This document shows, in pieces, positions 8,077-15,607 of a DNA stretch of 26,696 nt. Positions within the stretch are counted from its first letter, which is position 1, and each line of letters starts with the position of its first letter. The stretch covers positions 1 through 26,696 of the forward strand of contig NZ_LSJI01000187.1 of assembly GCF_001557235.1 (NCBI RefSeq), read 5' to 3'. This DNA is from Phenylobacterium sp. CCH9-H3 (GTDB taxonomy: Bacteria; Pseudomonadota; Alphaproteobacteria; Caulobacterales; Caulobacteraceae). Under the pieces are notes generated by a model, which ran no database searches, had not been told where the DNA came from, and saw nothing but the letters and a program-made list of their open reading frames with translations. The translations under genes and the position numbers were made by a program.

Positions 8077-9494
8077 TGCCCGAGGTTGTCGAAAAGACCG
8101 ACGCGCGCGCCAACAGCTGGGGCGATCTGCTGGCCGAAGGCCGGCTGCCGCGTTTCGCCCTGATCTGCCTGGGCGTCTGGCTCAACGCCGCCGACAGCCT
8201 CGTCACCGCCACCATCCTGCCCAGCGTGGGCGCCGACCTGGGCGGCTACGCCTACTTTTCCTGGGCCACCGCCGGCTTCTTCGTGGGCGCCATCCTGGCC
8301 GGCGCCAGCTCCGGCCGCCTCTCCGAGATGTTCGGCCTTCGCTCGGCCACCGCGCTCGCCGGCGTGGTGATGGTGGTGGGGTGCGTGATGAGCGCGGCCG
8401 CGCCCGACGTGGGCTGGTTCCTGGCCGGGCGGCTGGTCCAGGGCCTGGGCTCGGGCTGGATCTCAGGCTTCGCCATGGTGGCCATCGCCATGCTGTTCCC
8501 GGAGCGCCACCTGGCCCGGGTGTTCGCCGCGGTGACCTTCGTCTGGGGCATCGCCACGGTGCTGGGGCCCCTCTTCGGCGGGGTGGTGGTGGAAGCGGGC
8601 CACTGGCGCGACGTCTTCTGGCTCTTCGCAGGGCAGGCGGCGGTCTTCAGCCTCGCCACGCTCTGGCTGCTGGGTCGGGCGGCCAAGCCCTCCGGCGGGC
8701 CGGGCATACCCTGGCTGCAGCTGGCGGTGCTGGGCCTGGCTGTGGCGGCCATCGCCGTGGCCGACCTTGCCCCGACCGCGCTCGGCTCCGTCGGCCTGGT
8801 GGCCGCCGGCCTCGCGATCCTGGTCCTCGTGGTGCGCATCGACGCCCGCGCACGCATCCGCCTGCTGCCGCATCGGGCCGGGGATCTCTCCACGGTCTGC
8901 GGCTCAGGCTACCTCGGCATGTTCGCCCTCACCGCGGCCTCCATGGGGTTTGCGATCTACGGCCCGCCGATCCTGCAGCACCTGCGCGGCTATTCACCTC
9001 TCGTGGCCGGATATGCGGTCGGCGCGGAGTCGATGGCCTGGACCGTCTCGGCCATGGCGGTGGCCGGGGCGACCGGCGTCTGGGACGCCCGATGGACGCG
9101 GCTCGGCGTGGTCCTGCTGGTGATCAGCCTGGTGATCCTGGCGCTGACCATGGCCGACGGGCATATCGCCTGGGTGCTGACCGGAGGGTCGCTCCTGGGC
9201 GCCGCGTTCGGCTTCTCGTGGGCGTTCATGAGCCGCCGGCTCCTGGCGGCGCTGTCGGACGAGGATCGCGCCATCGGCTCGTCGGCCATCATGGCGGTGC
9301 GCCAGACCGGCGGCGCGGCGGGCGCGGCGATCTCGGGCGTCGCAGCCAACCTCGTGGGCTTCTCGGACGGGCTGACCGACGCCAGCGCCCGCGGCGCCGG
9401 CTTCTGGGTGTTCGCCGCGGTGATCCCTCTGGCCCTCGTCGGGGCCTGGGCGACGTTCCGGATGACCGGCGCGGCCAAAGCCGTCGCCCCCTAG
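8076..9494 (+). CDS. MFS transporter, probable drug/solute exporter
   Basis: A 472-residue polytopic membrane protein with about 12-14 hydrophobic segments. The N-terminal part shows major-facilitator features: an Asp in the first helix (WLNAADSLVTATILPSVGADL), the loop 2-3 motif GRLSEMFGLR, and a GRLVQGLGSGWISG stretch resembling motif C-region sequences of the drug:H+ antiporter families. I read it as a proton-driven exporter of the EmrB/QacA kind; the substrate is not predictable. The ATG at 8076 has no clear Shine-Dalgarno sequence and sits inside an ATTTGACA copy, so the message may have a very short leader. The divergent cysteine-containing regulator suggests expression responds to redox or iron state or to a ligand of that regulator. 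No periplasmic adaptor or outer-membrane factor gene is adjacent. Confidence 0.9.
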   Translation: MPEVVEKTDARANSWGDLLAEGRLPRFALICLGVWLNAADSLVTATILPSVGADLGGYAYFSWATAGFFVGAILAGASSGRLSEMFGLRSATALAGVVMVVGCVMSAAAPDVGWFLAGRLVQGLGSGWISGFAMVAIAMLFPERHLARVFAAVTFVWGIATVLGPLFGGVVVEAGHWRDVFWLFAGQAAVFSLATLWLLGRAAKPSGGPGIPWLQLAVLGLAVAAIAVADLAPTALGSVGLVAAGLAILVLVVRIDARARIRLLPHRAGDLSTVCGSGYLGMFALTAASMGFAIYGPPILQHLRGYSPLVAGYAVGAESMAWTVSAMAVAGATGVWDARWTRLGVVLLVISLVILALTMADGHIAWVLTGGSLLGAAFGFSWAFMSRRLLAALSDEDRAIGSSAIMAVRQTGGAAGAAISGVAANLVGFSDGLTDASARGAGFWVFAAVIPLALVGAWATFRMTGAAKAVAP

Positions 9495-9540
9495 GGGTGT
9501 TTGGGTCGCCCTAGGATTGCATTTCGATTGAAGCGCGGCT

Positions 9541-10452
9541 TTGATCCGCCGCGTGAGTCCCACCGGTGAACGCGACCCCGAGACGATGACCCGGCGAGAC
9601 AGGGTTCTCGCAGGCCTGTCGTTCGCCTTCCTGCTCGACGAGATGGCGACGGGCGTGGGGGGGCTGGACCCCCTGGACGCCCTGCTGGTCCTGGCGATCA
9701 ATCAGGCGAACATCGCCCCGCTGACCCGCGACCACGACGCCCGGGCGCGCTACGGCTCTCTCGACACCCCGGCGCCCGACGGCGAGCGCCGGCCGGTGAG
9801 CATGAACGCGGTCGCCGCCTCCCTGGGCCTGCCGTTCGAGACGGTGCGTCGCCGCATTCGCCGCCTGGCCGCCGCCCAGGTGTGCCACCTCTCGGCCGAG
9901 GGCGCGGTCGTCCCGGCCAGCTTCCTGGCCTCGCCCAGCTATATCCAGTCGGTGATGGAGGGGCACGAACGCCTGCGCCGCTTCTACGGCGAGCTGGACG
10001 CCGCCGGACTGGTCGAACACCTTCCCCCGCCGGCGTTCGACACGGACGCCATTCCCATCCGCGCGGCTGCCCGGCTGCTGGCCGACTACATCCTGCGCGC
10101 GGCCGAGGGGCTGATGCGCGAGGCCGGCAATGTGATCTCGGTGCTGGCCCTCGTGGCCCTGCTGGCCGCCGCCCTGCGGGACGAGGGCCGTGCGGGCGGG
10201 CGGGGCCGCGCCACCTCGGTGCGCCAGATCGCCGTGACCCTGAAGCTGTCGCCCGAGACCGTCCGGCGGCATGGCGCCGAGCTGGTCGAGGACGGTCTGT
10301 GCGTGCGCACGGCCGCCGGACTGCTGATCCCGGAGGAGGCCTTCGACCGGCCGGGCATGCGCCGGCTGCTGGCCGAGAACGCCGGCAACGTCCAGCGCCT
10401 GCTGGCCGGGCTTGCCGAGCGCGGCGTGATCCGCGCCTGGGCGGCTGGCTAG
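9541..10452 (+). CDS. Internally duplicated helix-turn-helix protein, unknown function
   Basis: A 303-residue protein made of two similar halves. Residues 85-158 and 224-297 align over 74 positions without a gap, with 19 identities, centred on the recognition-helix-like LGLPFETVRR and LKLSPETVRR. Each HTH is followed by a short wing (AEGAVVPASF, AAGLLIPEEAF) and a helical tail. Each is preceded by a helical segment (about 24-60 and 178-215). It thus resembles a covalent dimer of a winged-helix DNA-binding unit. I do not recognise a named family and assign no target. The start is uncertain: TTG 9541 has a weak GAAG 8 bases upstream; GTG 9553 and ATG 9586 are in-frame alternatives that keep both units. 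The stop shares the tetranucleotide CTAG with the convergent lysC stop. Confidence 0.75.
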   Translation: MIRRVSPTGERDPETMTRRDRVLAGLSFAFLLDEMATGVGGLDPLDALLVLAINQANIAPLTRDHDARARYGSLDTPAPDGERRPVSMNAVAASLGLPFETVRRRIRRLAAAQVCHLSAEGAVVPASFLASPSYIQSVMEGHERLRRFYGELDAAGLVEHLPPPAFDTDAIPIRAAARLLADYILRAAEGLMREAGNVISVLALVALLAAALRDEGRAGGRGRATSVRQIAVTLKLSPETVRRHGAELVEDGLCVRTAAGLLIPEEAFDRPGMRRLLAENAGNVQRLLAGLAERGVIRAWAAG

Positions 10453-11696
10453 AGCTGGTCCAGACCGTAGGCGGCGTGCAGCGCGCGCACCGCCAATTCC
10501 GTGTAGGCGGCGTCGATGAGTACGCTGATCTTGATCTCGGACGTCGAGATCACCTGGATGTTCACGCCCTTTTCCGCCAGCGCCTGGAACATCGACTTGG
10601 CGACGCCCGCGTGGCTGCGCATTCCGACCCCGATCACCGAGACCTTGGCCACGTCCTCGTTGACGCGCACGTCCTCGAACCCGATCTGCGGCTGGTTGGC
10701 GCGGATGATCTCCACGGCGCGCTGCGCGTCCCGCCGGCCGACGGTGAACTCCATGTTGGCCGTGTCCGCCGTGCGCGCGTGGCTCTGGACGATCATGTCC
10801 ACGTTCACGTTGGCGTCGGCCAGGGCGCCGAAGATCGCCGACGAGACGCCCGGATGGTCGGGCAGGCCGAAGAGGCTGATCTTCGCCTCGTCGCGGCTGT
10901 AGGCCACGCCGCTCACGATCCGCTTCTCCACGATCTCCTCCTCGTCGCACACGATGGTGCCCTGGCCGGGCGCTTCGCCGGGCTCGACAAAACTGGAAAG
11001 CACCCTGACGGGCACATGATAGGCCATGGCCATCTCGACCGAGCGGGTCTGCAGGACCTTGGCGCCCAGGGACGCCATCTCCAGCATCTCTTCGTACGAG
11101 ATCTTGGCGAGCTTCCTGGCCTTGGATTCGATCCGGGGATCGGTGGTGTAGACCCCGTCCACGTCGGTATAGATGTCGCAGGGGCACTCCAGCGCCGCGG
11201 CGATCGCCACTGCGCTCGTGTCGGAACCGCCGCGGCCCAGGGTGGCGATGCGGCCATCCCGGGTCACACCCTGGAAGCCCGCGATCACCGCGACTTCGCC
11301 GGCGTCCAGCGCCGCGCCCAGCTTCTCGGGCGGGATCTCGTCGATGCGGGCCCGGCCGTGAGCGTCGTCGGCGATGATGGGGATCTGCCAGCCCATCCAC
11401 GAGCGGGCCGGCACGCCCATGTTGCGCAGGGTCATGGCCAGGAGGCCGGCGGTCACCTGTTCGCCGGAGGCGACCACCACGTCGTATTCGTCGTCGGAGG
11501 GCGTCAGCCCCTGCGCCGCGGCGCCCGCGCCGTCGGTCCAGGCCACCAGCTCGTTGGTCTTGCCCGCCATGGCCGAGACGACCACGGCCACCTGGTGGCC
11601 CGCCTCCACCTCGGCGTTCACCAGCCGCGCCACGCGCCGGATGCGTTCCAGATCGGCCACCGACGTGCCGCCGAATTTCATCACCAGGCGTGACAT
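10449..11696 (-). CDS. lysC: Aspartokinase, monofunctional, with two ACT domains
   Basis: A 415-residue aspartate kinase, first step of the lysine, threonine, methionine and diaminopimelate pathway in the cytoplasm. The kinase domain (about 1-245) shows KFGGTS at 7-12, SGEQVTAG at 77-84 and GRGGSDTSA at 154-162. Two C-terminal ACT domains (about 264-340 and 349-415) would bind the feedback amino acids lysine and/or threonine. The length matches single-function LysC enzymes. The ATG at 11696 has no obvious Shine-Dalgarno sequence. A hairpin in the leader ends 22 bases upstream, and I see no lysine riboswitch. The gene is divergent from ubiG across 120 bases and shares its stop tetranucleotide with the HTH gene on the other strand. 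Confidence 0.97.
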   Translation of the reverse strand: MSRLVMKFGGTSVADLERIRRVARLVNAEVEAGHQVAVVVSAMAGKTNELVAWTDGAGAAAQGLTPSDDEYDVVVASGEQVTAGLLAMTLRNMGVPARSWMGWQIPIIADDAHGRARIDEIPPEKLGAALDAGEVAVIAGFQGVTRDGRIATLGRGGSDTSAVAIAAALECPCDIYTDVDGVYTTDPRIESKARKLAKISYEEMLEMASLGAKVLQTRSVEMAMAYHVPVRVLSSFVEPGEAPGQGTIVCDEEEIVEKRIVSGVAYSRDEAKISLFGLPDHPGVSSAIFGALADANVNVDMIVQSHARTADTANMEFTVGRRDAQRAVEIIRANQPQIGFEDVRVNEDVAKVSVIGVGMRSHAGVAKSMFQALAEKGVNIQVISTSEIKISVLIDAAYTELAVRALHAAYGLDQL

Positions 11697-11718
11697 GGAC
11701 TTGCGATCGGTACCCGTT

Positions 11719-11741
11719 GCTGCGCCGCCGAAGGGCGCAGC
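11719..11741 (-). promoter_or_regulatory. Stem-loop in the lysC leader
   Basis: GCTGCGCC (11719-11726) and GGCGCAGC (11734-11741) form a perfect 8-bp stem with a 7-base loop. In the lysC transcript the loop reads CUUCGGC, which is compatible with a stable tetraloop-like fold. It ends 22 bases before the lysC ATG. It lacks a following U tract, so it is not an obvious terminator. It might influence translation or simply be chance pairing in GC-rich DNA. Confidence 0.35.
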
Positions 11742-11816
11742 GTTCTAGCGACGCGCGGCGCGTACGGCAACGCCCGGAATCTTTCGTTTTCGCGGCCGGG
11801 CGGGGTAGAAGGGGGC

Positions 11817-12575
11817 ATGACTTCCCAAGGCCCCGCCCGTTCAAGCATCGATCCTGCCGAGGTCGAGACGTTCTCGCGGATCGCGGCGGAGTGGTGGAAC
11901 CCGCGCGGCAAGTTCGCGCCCCTGCACAAGTTCAATCCCGTCCGGCTGGCGTTCATCCGCGACCAGGCGCTCTACCGCTTTGGCCGCGACCCTGCGGCCC
12001 GGCGCCCCTTCCAGGGCCTGCGCCTGCTCGACATCGGCTGCGGCGGCGGCCTGCTGTCCGAGCCCATGACCCGGCTCGGGTTCCAGGTGACCGGCGTCGA
12101 CGCCTCCGAGCGCAACATCGCCACTGCGGCCACCCACGCCGCCGAGCAGGGGCTGGAGATCGACTACCGCGCCTCCACCGCCGAGGCGCTGCTGGCCGCC
12201 GGCGAGCCGCCGTTCGACGTGATCCTCAACATGGAGGTGATCGAACACGTGGCCGATCCTGAGGCCTATCTCCAGGACTGCGCGCGGCTGCTGAAGCCTG
12301 GCGGCCTGATGATCGTGGCCACCCTCAACCGGACTCTCAAGGCGCTCGCCCTGGCGAAGATCGGCGCGGAATATGTCCTGCGCTGGCTGCCGGTGGGCGC
12401 CCACGACTGGTCGAAGTTCCTGAAGCCCAGCGAAATCCGCGACTTCCTGTCGTCCCAGCCGGTCGTTGTGGACGGCCCCTTCGGCGTCGTATTCAACCCG
12501 CTTACCGGCCGATGGACGGAATCGGCCGACACGGACGTGAACTACATGATGACGGTGGTCCGCGACGCGGCGTGA
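11817..12575 (+). CDS. ubiG: UbiG, bifunctional 2-polyprenyl-6-hydroxyphenol methylase / 3-demethylubiquinol 3-O-methyltransferase
   Basis: A 252-residue class I SAM-dependent methyltransferase. The N-terminus has the UbiG-specific [20 protein letters not shown] (19-38). The SAM-binding loop is LDIGCGGG (71-78), the acidic end of beta-2 is VDAS (94-97), and NMEVIEHV (138-145) is the post-II motif. The MVVAT/TLNRT and GAHDWSKFL regions also match UbiG. It carries out both O-methylations of ubiquinone synthesis at the inner membrane surface. The start is preceded by a purine-rich AAGGGGG stretch. It is the first gene of a plus-strand run. The FkbM gene begins 46 bases downstream with its own ribosome-binding site, so joint transcription is possible but not proven. 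Confidence 0.96.
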   Translation: MTSQGPARSSIDPAEVETFSRIAAEWWNPRGKFAPLHKFNPVRLAFIRDQALYRFGRDPAARRPFQGLRLLDIGCGGGLLSEPMTRLGFQVTGVDASERNIATAATHAAEQGLEIDYRASTAEALLAAGEPPFDVILNMEVIEHVADPEAYLQDCARLLKPGGLMIVATLNRTLKALALAKIGAEYVLRWLPVGAHDWSKFLKPSEIRDFLSSQPVVVDGPFGVVFNPLTGRWTESADTDVNYMMTVVRDAA

Positions 12576-12621
12576 CGGGGCGCGCCGGTTCGCAGGGCCT
12601 TGGGGCGGTTTAGGAGAATCC

Positions 12622-13425
12622 ATGCCTTCGCTTCGCGTGCTCGGGCACGCCTTCCGCGCCTGGCGGCGGAACAAGACGTGGGCCAAGCATGAGCCCGAGA
12701 CCCCGTATCTCGCCGACCTGCTCTCGGGCGCCCCGGTGTGCCTGCACGTGGGCGCCAGCGATGGGCGACATTCGTATGTGATGACCCAGGTGGCGCCCAA
12801 GGCGCGCATCTATGCCTTCGAGCCGTCAGCCTTCGCCTTCGAGGTGCTGAAGGTCGCCGTCGCCTGGCACCGGATCGGCAAGCAGGTCACCGCCGTCCAC
12901 GCCGCCGTGGCCGACAAGCCGGGCGAGCTCCTGCTGGTGACCCCCAAGAAAACCTCGGGGCGCATGGGCCGCGCCTATGCCTACGTGGCCGAGACCCGCC
13001 CGAACGGCCCCGCCCGGCCGGACCTGGAAGACACCGGCATGGACGTCCAGCCCACGCCCGTGATCACCCTCGACGCCTTCTGCGGCGAACACGGGATCGA
13101 CCGGGTCGACTTCATCCGCATGGACATCGAAGGGGCGGAGCTGCGGGCGCTCATGGGGGCGCTGAAGATCCTCGACCGGGACCTCCCGCACGTGCTGCTC
13201 GAGATCCATCCCGACATGCTCCAGGCCCGCTTCGGCGCCTCGGGCGAAGCGGTGCTCGATATCTTCCGCGACCGCGGCTACCGCATGTTCGCCTTGAACG
13301 GCGACCGGCTGGAGGAGCGCACGACCCTGGTCGAGGGCCTGCCCTGGAAGGACTACTTCTTCATCCACCCCAACCGCGCCGCCCGCCTCCCCGACGGCGT
13401 CTTCAAGGCCCGGATGGCGGCGTGA
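12622..13425 (+). CDS. FkbM-family methyltransferase
   Basis: A 267-residue SAM-dependent methyltransferase. The SAM loop is HVGASDGRH (42-50), an acidic AFEPS follows at 65-69, and the FkbM hallmark DFIRMDIEGAE is at 163-173. Family members O-methylate sugars, glycolipids or polyketides. The acceptor here is unknown, though surface polysaccharide or glycolipid modification is a reasonable guess. The start is well supported by TAGGAG 5 bases before the ATG. The stop TGA overlaps the GTG start of the DCC-family gene (GTGA, 13422-13425), suggesting translational coupling. A second FkbM-like protein of the same length lies at 21096-21899, but the two differ clearly outside the DxEGAE motif. Confidence 0.88.
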   Translation: MPSLRVLGHAFRAWRRNKTWAKHEPETPYLADLLSGAPVCLHVGASDGRHSYVMTQVAPKARIYAFEPSAFAFEVLKVAVAWHRIGKQVTAVHAAVADKPGELLLVTPKKTSGRMGRAYAYVAETRPNGPARPDLEDTGMDVQPTPVITLDAFCGEHGIDRVDFIRMDIEGAELRALMGALKILDRDLPHVLLEIHPDMLQARFGASGEAVLDIFRDRGYRMFALNGDRLEERTTLVEGLPWKDYFFIHPNRAARLPDGVFKARMAA

Positions 13426-13859
13426 GCGATGCGCCGGACACCCTCGACGGCCTTTGGCTCTTCGATGGTGTTTGCAACTTCTGCTCGGCCTCGGTGCAGT
13501 TCGCGCTACGGGCCGACCGTAAGGGTGCTATGCGCTTCACGCCGCTCCAGTCGCCGTTCGGCCGGGCGATCGCAGCGAAGTACGGCCTCGATCTCGAGAA
13601 CCCCGACAGCTTCCTCTACTTCGAGGGCGGCCGCCCGCTGCAAGCCTCCGACGCGATCCTTGCTCTCGCGCGCCGCCTGGGCCCACCCTGGTCGTTCGCC
13701 GCCGTCCTGCGCTTGATCCCGAAAGCCTGGCGTGATTCCGCCTACGTTCTGCTCGCCCGCAACCGCTACAGGCTGATGGGCAAGAAGGCGGCCTGCATGG
13801 TCCCGACGGCGGAACAGCGGGCCCGTTTCATCCTCGAACCTCCGACGGGCTGGGCTTGA
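13422..13859 (+). CDS. DCC-family (DUF393) thiol-disulfide oxidoreductase-like protein
   Basis: A 145-residue small protein beginning at GTG 13422. The family signature DGVCNFCSASV lies at 15-25, with C18 and C21 forming the CxxC pair of a thioredoxin-like fold. A C-terminal basic region and C125 (KKAACMVPT) follow. The family is named for its D-x-x-C-x-x-C motif and is predicted to act in thiol-disulfide exchange; no substrate is established. No signal peptide is visible, so it should be cytoplasmic. The start overlaps the FkbM stop by 4 bases. Its own TGA overlaps the TTG of the next gene (TTGA, 13856-13859), so all three are probably made from one message. DCC proteins are often found beside dehydrogenase/DUF4166 proteins, as here. 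Confidence 0.85.
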   Translation: MSDAPDTLDGLWLFDGVCNFCSASVQFALRADRKGAMRFTPLQSPFGRAIAAKYGLDLENPDSFLYFEGGRPLQASDAILALARRLGPPWSFAAVLRLIPKAWRDSAYVLLARNRYRLMGKKAACMVPTAEQRARFILEPPTGWA

Positions 13860-15487
13860 GGCGGCGCATCCTGCTGGTCGGCGCCACAGGGGCGTTCGGC
13901 GCGCGCCTCGCCCGCCTGCTGGCGCGCTGGGACGTGGACCTCGTGCTGGCGGCCCGTCACATGGAGCAGGTTCGAACGCTAGCCCGAGAACTCAAGGGCC
14001 CCGCGCGGATCGAGGCGGTCGCGCTAGACCGCCAGGCGCCGGACCTAGCCAGCCTGGCCCCGTGGGCCGTCGTCGACGTCGCCGGTCCATTCCAGGCCAG
14101 CGACCTGACGCTGGCGCGGGCCGCCGTGGCCGCGGGCGCCCATTACGTCGACATCGCCGACGGCCGCGACTTCGTTGCGGGCTTCCCTGCGGCCCTCGAT
14201 GCGGAAGCCCGGGCCGCCGGTGTCCTCGCCGTCACGGGCGCCAGCTCGACGCCTGCGCTCTCCGCCGCCGCTCTCGACCGGCTCACGGCGGGCTGGCGCG
14301 CCGTCGACACTGCGCGGGTGACGATTTCCCCCGGAGCGCGCGCGCCGCGCGGCCGTTCGGTGGTGGCGGCCATCCTGTCCTATGTCGGCCGTCCGGTTCG
14401 CGTCTTCGCCGGGGGAGGCTGGACCGAACGCCCGGGCTGGAGCGGCCCGCGCCGCGTGTACCTTCCCGGCCTCGGTCGCCGGTGGGCCTCGCTCTGCGAC
14501 ACGCCCGACCTCGACACGATCCCGGATCGCTTCGGCGTGCGCCGAGATGGCCTGTTCCTCGCGGGGCTGGCGCTCAGCTGGATGCACCTTGGCCTATGGC
14601 TACTGAGCTGGCCGGTCCGATGGGGGTTGGCGCCCAATCTGGTTCCGCTCGCCGGCCCGTTGCGCGTGGCGGCTGGATTCGCCGCAGCCTTCGGGTCCGA
14701 CCGCGGAGGCATGGTGGCGGAGGCCGCAGGCGAGGGCGCCGACGGCCGTCCCCGCCGTGCCCGATGGTCGCTGGTGGCGGACGCCGGGGCCGGACCCAAC
14801 GTGCCGGTCGCCGCAGCGGCCGCAGTGCTGCGCGGCCTTGCCGCCGGCTCGATCGCCGCGCGCGGCGCTCGGGCCTGCGTTGGCCTGCTCGACCTCGACG
14901 CGATCATGGCGGAACTGGCCCACCTGCCCATCCGCACGGACACCCTCGTCGTGGCGCAGGACGAGCCCGTGCTCTTCCGCCGGGTGCTTGGCGACCGGTT
15001 CGACAGCCTTCCGCCGGAGGTCCGCCGCATCCATGGCGCCGCCGGACTCCAGCAACTGGTGGGGCGTGGCCGCGCGCGGGGCGCCCGCAACCTGCTGGCG
15101 ACCCTGGGCCGGGCCATGCTCGGGCTGCCCAGGCCGGGCCGCTACCCCCGGCTTGACGTGGCCGTGGCGCCCGATGCGGAGGGTGAGATCTGGACTCGCG
15201 CGTTCGGCTCTGGGGCTTTCAGCTCGCACCTGGGGCCCGGCCGCGAAATCGGGCGATTCGAGGAGCGCTTTGGCGCGCTTTGCTTTGCATTCGAGGCCGA
15301 GACCTACGCGCACGGTTTCCGCTGGCGCTTCGTCGACTGTCGCTTGGGCCCGCTCCCTCTGCCACGCCTACTGCGCCCGCGCATCCGCGCCCGCGCGTTC
15401 GAAGCAGGCGGCATGTACCGCTTCAGCGTGGCTGTGGCGGCGCCTCTTGCCGGCCTCCTGTTCGCCTACGCCGGCCGGCTCCGCTAG
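13856..15487 (+). CDS. Saccharopine dehydrogenase-like protein fused to DUF4166
   Basis: A 543-residue fusion. The N-terminus is a Rossmann fold with GATGAFG (9-15) and VVDVAGPF (72-79), as in saccharopine dehydrogenase-like NAD(P)-binding proteins. A middle region (about 130-355) includes a hydrophobic stretch at 233-252 that may touch the membrane. The C-terminus (about 370-543) matches the DUF4166 pattern, from LFRRVLGDRF to the final hydrophobic segment. It is unlikely to be true saccharopine dehydrogenase; relatives include trans-acting enoyl reductases and other lipid-related oxidoreductases. The start codon is TTG at 13856, overlapping the upstream stop, directly before the MRRRILLVGATG beginning expected for this fold. 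No separate ribosome-binding site is obvious, consistent with coupling to the DCC gene. Confidence 0.82.
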   Translation: MRRRILLVGATGAFGARLARLLARWDVDLVLAARHMEQVRTLARELKGPARIEAVALDRQAPDLASLAPWAVVDVAGPFQASDLTLARAAVAAGAHYVDIADGRDFVAGFPAALDAEARAAGVLAVTGASSTPALSAAALDRLTAGWRAVDTARVTISPGARAPRGRSVVAAILSYVGRPVRVFAGGGWTERPGWSGPRRVYLPGLGRRWASLCDTPDLDTIPDRFGVRRDGLFLAGLALSWMHLGLWLLSWPVRWGLAPNLVPLAGPLRVAAGFAAAFGSDRGGMVAEAAGEGADGRPRRARWSLVADAGAGPNVPVAAAAAVLRGLAAGSIAARGARACVGLLDLDAIMAELAHLPIRTDTLVVAQDEPVLFRRVLGDRFDSLPPEVRRIHGAAGLQQLVGRGRARGARNLLATLGRAMLGLPRPGRYPRLDVAVAPDAEGEIWTRAFGSGAFSSHLGPGREIGRFEERFGALCFAFEAETYAHGFRWRFVDCRLGPLPLPRLLRPRIRARAFEAGGMYRFSVAVAAPLAGLLFAYAGRLR

Positions 15488-15607
15488 CGACGCTGGGTCC
15501 GGCGTTCGCAGGTCCCGCGTTCCCATGGGCGTCCATACTTCCGCTAAGCAGCCCGCGCCCGATGCGCTACCGTCCGGCCAACTCAGAATCCGGAGGACCC
15601 GCCACCC

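Noticed and set aside
9488..9497. CCCCTAGGGG palindrome at the end of the exporter gene, considered as a terminator
   Set aside because: It has no loop and no T tract, and it includes the stop codon. I see no basis for a terminator.
11697..11816. Lysine riboswitch upstream of lysC
   Set aside because: The gap is only 120 bases and shows one simple hairpin, not the multi-helix junction of the lysine riboswitch.
9511..11844. Long minus-strand frame spanning lysC and the HTH gene
   Set aside because: It is a different frame from lysC, has low-complexity Arg/Gly/Pro composition and covers two well-supported genes.
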